Origin: JACQFK01 sp035644495
GTDB taxonomy: Bacteria; Planctomycetota; MHYJ01; JACPRB01
Assembly (NCBI GenBank): GCA_035644495.1
Contig: DASQOM010000277.1
Location: 1 to 16,906 of the forward strand
Reading direction: 5' to 3'
Length of the DNA: 16,906 bases
Notes under the pieces: model-generated
What the model was told of the DNA's origin: nothing
Seen by the model: only the letters and a program-made list of their open reading frames with translations
The model's database searches: none
Program-made: the position numbers and the translations under genes
Shown here: positions 13,986 through 16,906 of the stretch, in pieces
Layout: the number at the start of each line of letters is the position of its first letter
Numbering within the stretch: position 1 is the first letter of the stretch

Positions 13986-14252
13986 ATGGCAGATCTGAAG
14001 AATCCGAAGCTGATCGTCGCGAAGGGATTTCTCTTCCTGCTGCTGGGTTTTCTGTCGTCGGCGGCGCTGCTCGTCCTGCATCCCGACGTGCGGGTCGCGC
14101 TGCTTCTGGCCTGCTCGATCTGGGCCTTCTCGCGCTTCTATTATTTCGCGTTCTATGTCATCGAGCGCTACGTCGATCCCGGCTACAAGTTCGCGGGGTT
14201 GACGTCCTTCGCCGTCCATCTGCTTCGAGGCCGGAAGCCGGGATCAAACTGA
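13986..14252 (+). CDS. Small two-helix membrane protein
   Basis: An 88-residue protein. The ATG at 13986 follows GAGGG (13974-13978) by 7 nt. Two membrane helices are clear: about residues 9-32 (LIVAKGFLFLLLGFLSSAAL) and 36-62 (VRVALLLACSIWAFSRFYYF). The second half, FYVIERYVDPGYKFAGL, looks conserved and is followed by a basic tail (LLRGRKPGSN) expected to face the cytoplasm. I recall similar FYYFAFYVIE-type small proteins in planctomycetes, without an assigned function. The longer open frame upstream is antisense to the secreted-protein gene and was not used. It is followed after 15 nt by another small membrane protein. Confidence 0.8.
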   Translation: MADLKNPKLIVAKGFLFLLLGFLSSAALLVLHPDVRVALLLACSIWAFSRFYYFAFYVIERYVDPGYKFAGLTSFAVHLLRGRKPGSN

Positions 14253-14254
14253 GT

Positions 14255-14260
14255 TATACT
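14255..14260 (+). promoter_or_regulatory. Candidate -10 box (TATACT) of the 71-residue membrane protein
   Basis: TATACT matches the consensus at five of six positions and ends 7 nt before the ATG at 14268. The gap from the previous stop codon is only 15 nt and has no Shine-Dalgarno sequence, so the box suggests a separate leaderless transcript. Confidence 0.45.
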
Positions 14261-14267
14261 CCCCGCC

Positions 14268-14483
14268 ATGACGTGGAAGCCTCTGGCGGCCTTCGGCGCG
14301 CTGCTTGTCGTGGGCGGCGTCGCGCTTTTCCTCGCGGGCGCGATGCTGCTGACCCGCAATGCCCGGCATGGCGACATCAATCCCGCCGTGTACTGGGGCG
14401 CGGGCCTGGTCCTGGCGGGAGTCGTGCTCCTGCTCGCCGCCGGCCTCGTCGCCTGGATGCAGCGCTCGGGCGGTCCGGGCTGA
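14268..14483 (+). CDS. Small two-helix membrane protein
   Basis: A 71-residue protein with two hydrophobic helices (about 5-29 and 41-65) joined by a short polar loop, TRNARHGDINPAVYW. It is rich in Gly, Ala, Val and Leu, and ends in MQRSGGPG. A hairpin of two helices with the loop on one side is the likely shape. No family was recognised and no charged or catalytic residue stands out. The ATG start is supported by TATACT 7 nt upstream, and the hydrophobic segment begins right away. It lies between another small membrane protein and a lipoprotein, which suggests an envelope role by context only. Confidence 0.75.
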   Translation: MTWKPLAAFGALLVVGGVALFLAGAMLLTRNARHGDINPAVYWGAGLVLAGVVLLLAAGLVAWMQRSGGPG

Positions 14484-14550
14484 AATTCAGGAGTATCGTG
14501 CTTTCCGCGGCGCCGGTCGGTATCCTCTGGGGACGGATAGGGGATCTTTC

Positions 14551-15123
14551 ATGAGACTCGCCGCCGCCCTCCTCCTGCTGCTGCCGCTCGGCGCCTGCAC
14601 CCATTTCGAAAATGCCTATATGCGAGACACCACGGCGTCGCCGTCTCCGGCGCCGAAGGACGACGAGGCGGTCGTCGTCATCTTCCGCCCCTCCACCTTC
14701 GGCGGCAACACGCAGTTCCCCATCTTCGAGGTCCTGAAGGAGGAGGCGAACCTCATGGGCTTCGCCGAAAGCGGCTCGTACTTCGAGTACCGCTGCCCCG
14801 CGGGCCGCCACACCTTCTTCACCTGGGGCGAAGGCTACTGCTACATCGAGGCCGAGCTGGCGCCCAAGAAGACCTATTACGTCCGCTGCTTCGCCAAGTT
14901 CGGCTTCATCTCCCCCCGCCCGCGCTTCGATCCGGTCAACGCCGGCTCGGAGGAATGGAAGAAGCTCGACGAGGAGCTCAAGGGCCTGAAGTTCCGCGAG
15001 CTCGACCCCGTCAAGTCGGCGGCGATCGAAGAGTCGCAGGAGGAGAAGGCAACGAAGATGAAGTCGGCCATTGCCGAGGGCCGCAAGGCCCCGACCTACC
15101 TGAAGCCCGACGACGGGCGCTGA
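14551..15123 (+). CDS. Lipoprotein with a DUF2846-like domain
   Basis: A 190-residue predicted lipoprotein. The ATG at 14551 follows AGGGGA (14539-14544) by 6 nt. The N-terminus MRLAAALLLLLPLGAC has a lipobox with Cys16 as the acylated residue. After a Ser/Pro linker, residues ~40-115 resemble DUF2846: a first strand (AVVVIFRPS), FEVLKEEANLMGFAESGSYF in the middle, the CPAGRHTFF turn, and the closing LAPKKTYYVRC strand. DUF2846 domains are small beta-sandwiches of unknown function found in lipoproteins. Residues ~130-180 form a Lys/Glu-rich helical tail. A TATCCT box at 14521-14526 would give a leader of about 18 nt. The domain assignment is from pattern memory. Confidence 0.8.
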   Translation: MRLAAALLLLLPLGACTHFENAYMRDTTASPSPAPKDDEAVVVIFRPSTFGGNTQFPIFEVLKEEANLMGFAESGSYFEYRCPAGRHTFFTWGEGYCYIEAELAPKKTYYVRCFAKFGFISPRPRFDPVNAGSEEWKKLDEELKGLKFRELDPVKSAAIEESQEEKATKMKSAIAEGRKAPTYLKPDDGR

Positions 15124-15195
15124 TTCCGCCGAACCTTTCCCGCCGTCCCCGGTTTAAGCCGGTACCCCATCACGCTGCCCAAGGAGCGTGATTCC

Positions 15196-15981
15196 ATGTC
15201 GATGTTGCTGTCGCGTCCCTTCGCCTCGGCGGGACTGCGCCTCGAGCTGCCGGCCAGGCCGCTGCGGGTGTTCTCGCCGGAGATCTTCCAGATGGACATC
15301 TTCCGCTTCCGCGGACCGGAGATGTTCCGCCTCTGGAAGGGCCACGAGTCCAACGCCGTCCGCGTCACGGACACGGACCAGGACCGCCGCCAGCTGGTGA
15401 TCCTCGTGCAGGAGCCGTCGCGCGCGTTCGACGTGCCGGTCTTCAAGGCGGGTCGCACGGAGCCGCCGGACGAGTTCCGCGGCCTCGAGCTGTTCCGCGA
15501 GACGCCGACGCAGTGGATCTTCCGGCGCCGGACGCCGTCGACGATGCGCCGTTTTCTCTGCGGCATGGACGAGTCGCACCTCTTCATCGCCCAGTTCGAG
15601 GGCGGCACGACGGTGAAGGACGCCCACCGCAAGTTGAAGCCGGAGGCCGTGGTCGAGGCCGACCGCTCGGCGCCGGGCCGCACGCTGCGGCAGGGCGAGT
15701 GGTTCTTCGTGAAGCTGCCGGCGTTCGAGCACCGCATGATCGGAGAGCAGATCCGCAAGTCGCCGCACTTCGTCGAGCGCCCCGGGTCGCTCGGCGGCAA
15801 CGGCCGTCCGCACACGGCGGACGAGGTGCTGCGCCGGATCGGCCCGAAGGTCTATGCGCGGGGCAAGGTCCGTCACCCGGATCACAAGACGCTCGTGCTC
15901 GACGAGTGGCGCCAGATCCACCGCAATGCGGAGGTCCGCGCGTCGCAGATCGGCGCGAACGGCGTGTACTGGGTTGACTGA
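15196..15981 (+). CDS. Conserved protein of unknown function, 261 residues
   Basis: A soluble protein with no signal peptide or membrane helix. The ATG at 15196 follows AAGGAG (15181-15186) by 9 nt; the Met at codon 3 is less well placed. Segments that look conserved, from memory of similar hypothetical proteins in diverse bacteria: MRRFLCGMDESHLFIAQ (117-133), RQGEWFFVKLP (165-175), GRPHTADEV (203-211) and RGKVRHPDHKTLVLDEW (222-238). The His/Asp-rich RHPDH motif and His205 could bind metal, but the fold is unknown and no activity is proposed. Codon use is typical of the window. It is alone on its strand: 72 nt after the lipoprotein gene and ended by a strong terminator 4 nt beyond its stop codon. 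Confidence 0.8.
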   Translation: MSMLLSRPFASAGLRLELPARPLRVFSPEIFQMDIFRFRGPEMFRLWKGHESNAVRVTDTDQDRRQLVILVQEPSRAFDVPVFKAGRTEPPDEFRGLELFRETPTQWIFRRRTPSTMRRFLCGMDESHLFIAQFEGGTTVKDAHRKLKPEAVVEADRSAPGRTLRQGEWFFVKLPAFEHRMIGEQIRKSPHFVERPGSLGGNGRPHTADEVLRRIGPKVYARGKVRHPDHKTLVLDEWRQIHRNAEVRASQIGANGVYWVD

Positions 15982-15984
15982 GGC

Positions 15985-16019
15985 GGGGGGACATCGCCGC
16001 AAGGCGCTGTCCCCCTTTT
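15985..16019 (+). terminator. Intrinsic terminator after the 261-residue gene
   Basis: GGGGGACA (15986-15993) pairs perfectly with TGTCCCCC (16008-16015). Inside, CGCC and GGCG pair around a GCAA tetraloop after one mismatch. TTTT follows at 16016-16019. The stem begins 4 nt after the stop codon. It is the clearest intrinsic terminator in the window. Confidence 0.85.
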
Positions 16020-16055
16020 CCTCAAACAAGCCCGGCTATTCTGGGGGAGACGGCG

Positions 16056-16283
16056 CTACACGCCGCCGGTGAAGCTGCCGCGGAGCTTCTTCTCCGGGCT
16101 GGTGTCGGGTCCGCCGAGGGTGCCGCCGTTGATCGTGTTGCTGAGGGTACCGACGTTGTCGCCGTTGACGTCGCCCGCCGCCACGGTGACGCCGCCCCCG
16201 AAGCCGGCGAAACCGCCCTTCGTCTTCTTCATCTGTTTGCGCGCCATGGGGCGGGCAACCTTCTTCGCGTCCTTCTTGGCCAT
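16056..16283 (-). CDS. Small double-glycine peptide, candidate secreted or RiPP-type precursor
   Basis: A 75-residue protein. The ATG at 16283 follows GGAGG (16295-16291) by 7 nt; an ATG 33 nt upstream is in frame but has no such signal. Residues 1-24 are a basic leader ending ARKQMKKTKGG, very like the SKEQMKKIKGG-type leaders of double-glycine peptides that C39 peptidase transporters cut after GG. The 51-residue remainder is Gly-, Thr-, Asn- and Val-rich (FAGFGGGVTVAAGDVNGDNV, then LSNTINGGTLGG), has no Cys, and contains DVNGDNVG, which resembles a calcium-binding loop. No maturation enzyme or transporter is visible in the window. Alternatives are a self-assembling secreted peptide or an unrelated small basic protein. 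Minus-strand GTAACT near 16333 is a weak promoter candidate. Confidence 0.75.
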   Translation of the reverse strand: MAKKDAKKVARPMARKQMKKTKGGFAGFGGGVTVAAGDVNGDNVGTLSNTINGGTLGGPDTSPEKKLRGSFTGGV

Positions 16284-16386
16284 GGTCCTTCCTCCTATTC
16301 CCTCGAACACCCACATCGGGACAACCTTAGGAGTTACCGGAGGTCTCTCTCTTCTGTGACAGGGAATTTTCCGGCGCGCTCCCCGC

Positions 16387-16906
16387 CTACTTGGGAGGGG
16401 GAGCGATATGGAAGGTGGAGCCGCGGATCATCATGTCGCTCCCGACGTTGGGCCAGGGGTTGTTCTTGTCCGGCGTCTCGGCGTGGAAGATATAGGCCGA
16501 GCCGTCGTGGACGCCCATGGCCAGCAGGTCGACGCGGCCGTCGATCTTCGCGAAGAAACGATGGCCGGATTGACGGCTGCCCGCCGAAAAGAGGCTGACC
16601 GCCATGTCCTCGAAGACCTTCCCGCCCTTCGACGTGATCTTCTCGGTCTCGCGCTTGACCAGCGCGTCGAGGTCGCCGGTGAACGGCTCGCGCGACGCAT
16701 ACAGCGTGACCTCGGCGTCCGAGATGATCCCGTTGACCATCGCCTGGTACGCGGGCTTGCCGCGCGGATGATCGACGAGTTTGTAGATGGTCTTCACCTG
16801 GTACCGGTATCCGTCGCCGGTCACGACGAGCGATCCCTTGGACACTTCTCCGGGCGGCAGGACGTCTTCCGCCTTGGGCAGCGCGTCGGGGGCCTTCGGC
16901 GCTTCG
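16387..16906 (-). CDS. PsbP/DcrB-like protein, 5' end outside window
   Basis: The 3' 172 codons of a gene whose start lies beyond the right edge. The first visible residues (EAPKAPDALPKAEDVLPPGE) form an Ala/Pro/Lys linker, as often follows a signal peptide or lipobox. The domain then reads GDGYRYQVKTIYKLV, a VTLYASREPFTGDLDALVKR segment, a long helix ending SKGGKVFED, and RFFAKIDGRVDLLAMGVHDG followed by SAYIFHAETPD. This order of strands and one central helix resembles the PsbP/DcrB (DUF1795) fold, a small binding domain in exported proteins. That call is by pattern only. An internal GTG at 16845 is possible but would cut the linker. The gene precedes the double-glycine peptide on the same strand, with a 103-nt gap. 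Confidence 0.65.
   Translation of the reverse strand, partial: EAPKAPDALPKAEDVLPPGEVSKGSLVVTGDGYRYQVKTIYKLVDHPRGKPAYQAMVNGIISDAEVTLYASREPFTGDLDALVKRETEKITSKGGKVFEDMAVSLFSAGSRQSGHRFFAKIDGRVDLLAMGVHDGSAYIFHAETPDKNNPWPNVGSDMMIRGSTFHIAPPPK

Overview
The window is GC-rich bacterial DNA, about two thirds G+C by eye, with short gaps between genes and genes on both strands. Several features point to Planctomycetota or a close relative: a secreted quinoprotein-like beta-propeller that begins right after its signal peptide with a DWPHWRGPDRN-type motif, an SGNH esterase with a GQSIT block, a secreted GH9 enzyme with an extra N-terminal module, and many small uncharacterised membrane or basic proteins. 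This assignment rests on recalled family resemblance, not on a marker gene. I saw no rRNA, complete tRNA, CRISPR array, transposase, integrase or phage gene.

Layout, left to right. A helical protein of unknown function runs off the left edge on the minus strand (1-323). It diverges from rlmN (440-1507), the 23S rRNA/tRNA adenine-C2 methyltransferase. rlmN converges on a secreted SGNH-type hydrolase (1536-2843, minus). A 326-base divergent gap precedes a three-helix membrane protein that joins a GIDE-like domain to a LemA domain (3170-4474, plus). This converges on a zinc-ribbon/PilZ protein (4478-5014, minus) and an unknown helical protein (5025-5561, minus). Divergent from these is an unknown protein built from two copies of a ~140-residue helical module (5714-6775, plus). 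Next come an unknown minus-strand gene (6836-7330) and, abutting it head to head, a small plus-strand open frame that looks like the orphaned C-terminal end of a larger protein (7329-7517).

The centre holds an SDR oxidoreductase (7635-8375), a GH9 glycoside hydrolase (8419-10785) and the beta-propeller protein (about 10863-12125), which has no ordinary start codon. The right third has two minus-strand genes: a Lys/Arg-rich 73-residue protein (12179-12400) and a secreted protein of an uncharacterised, probably TIM-barrel-like family (12525-13832). These are followed by a plus-strand run of two small two-helix membrane proteins, a DUF2846-like lipoprotein and a 261-residue unknown protein that ends in a clear intrinsic terminator. 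Last, on the minus strand, are a 75-residue double-glycine peptide (16056-16283) and the 3' part of a PsbP/DcrB-like protein that runs off the right edge.

No single pathway unites the window. The secreted hydrolases and the propeller suggest an extracellular, polysaccharide-using lifestyle; PilZ points to c-di-GMP signalling. The clearest genome-wide signal is in gene starts. Six genes have a TAnnnT box only 6-8 nt before the start codon, which predicts leaderless mRNAs. Nine others have a Shine-Dalgarno sequence instead. The most intriguing single gene is the double-glycine peptide, which resembles secreted RiPP/bacteriocin-type precursors.
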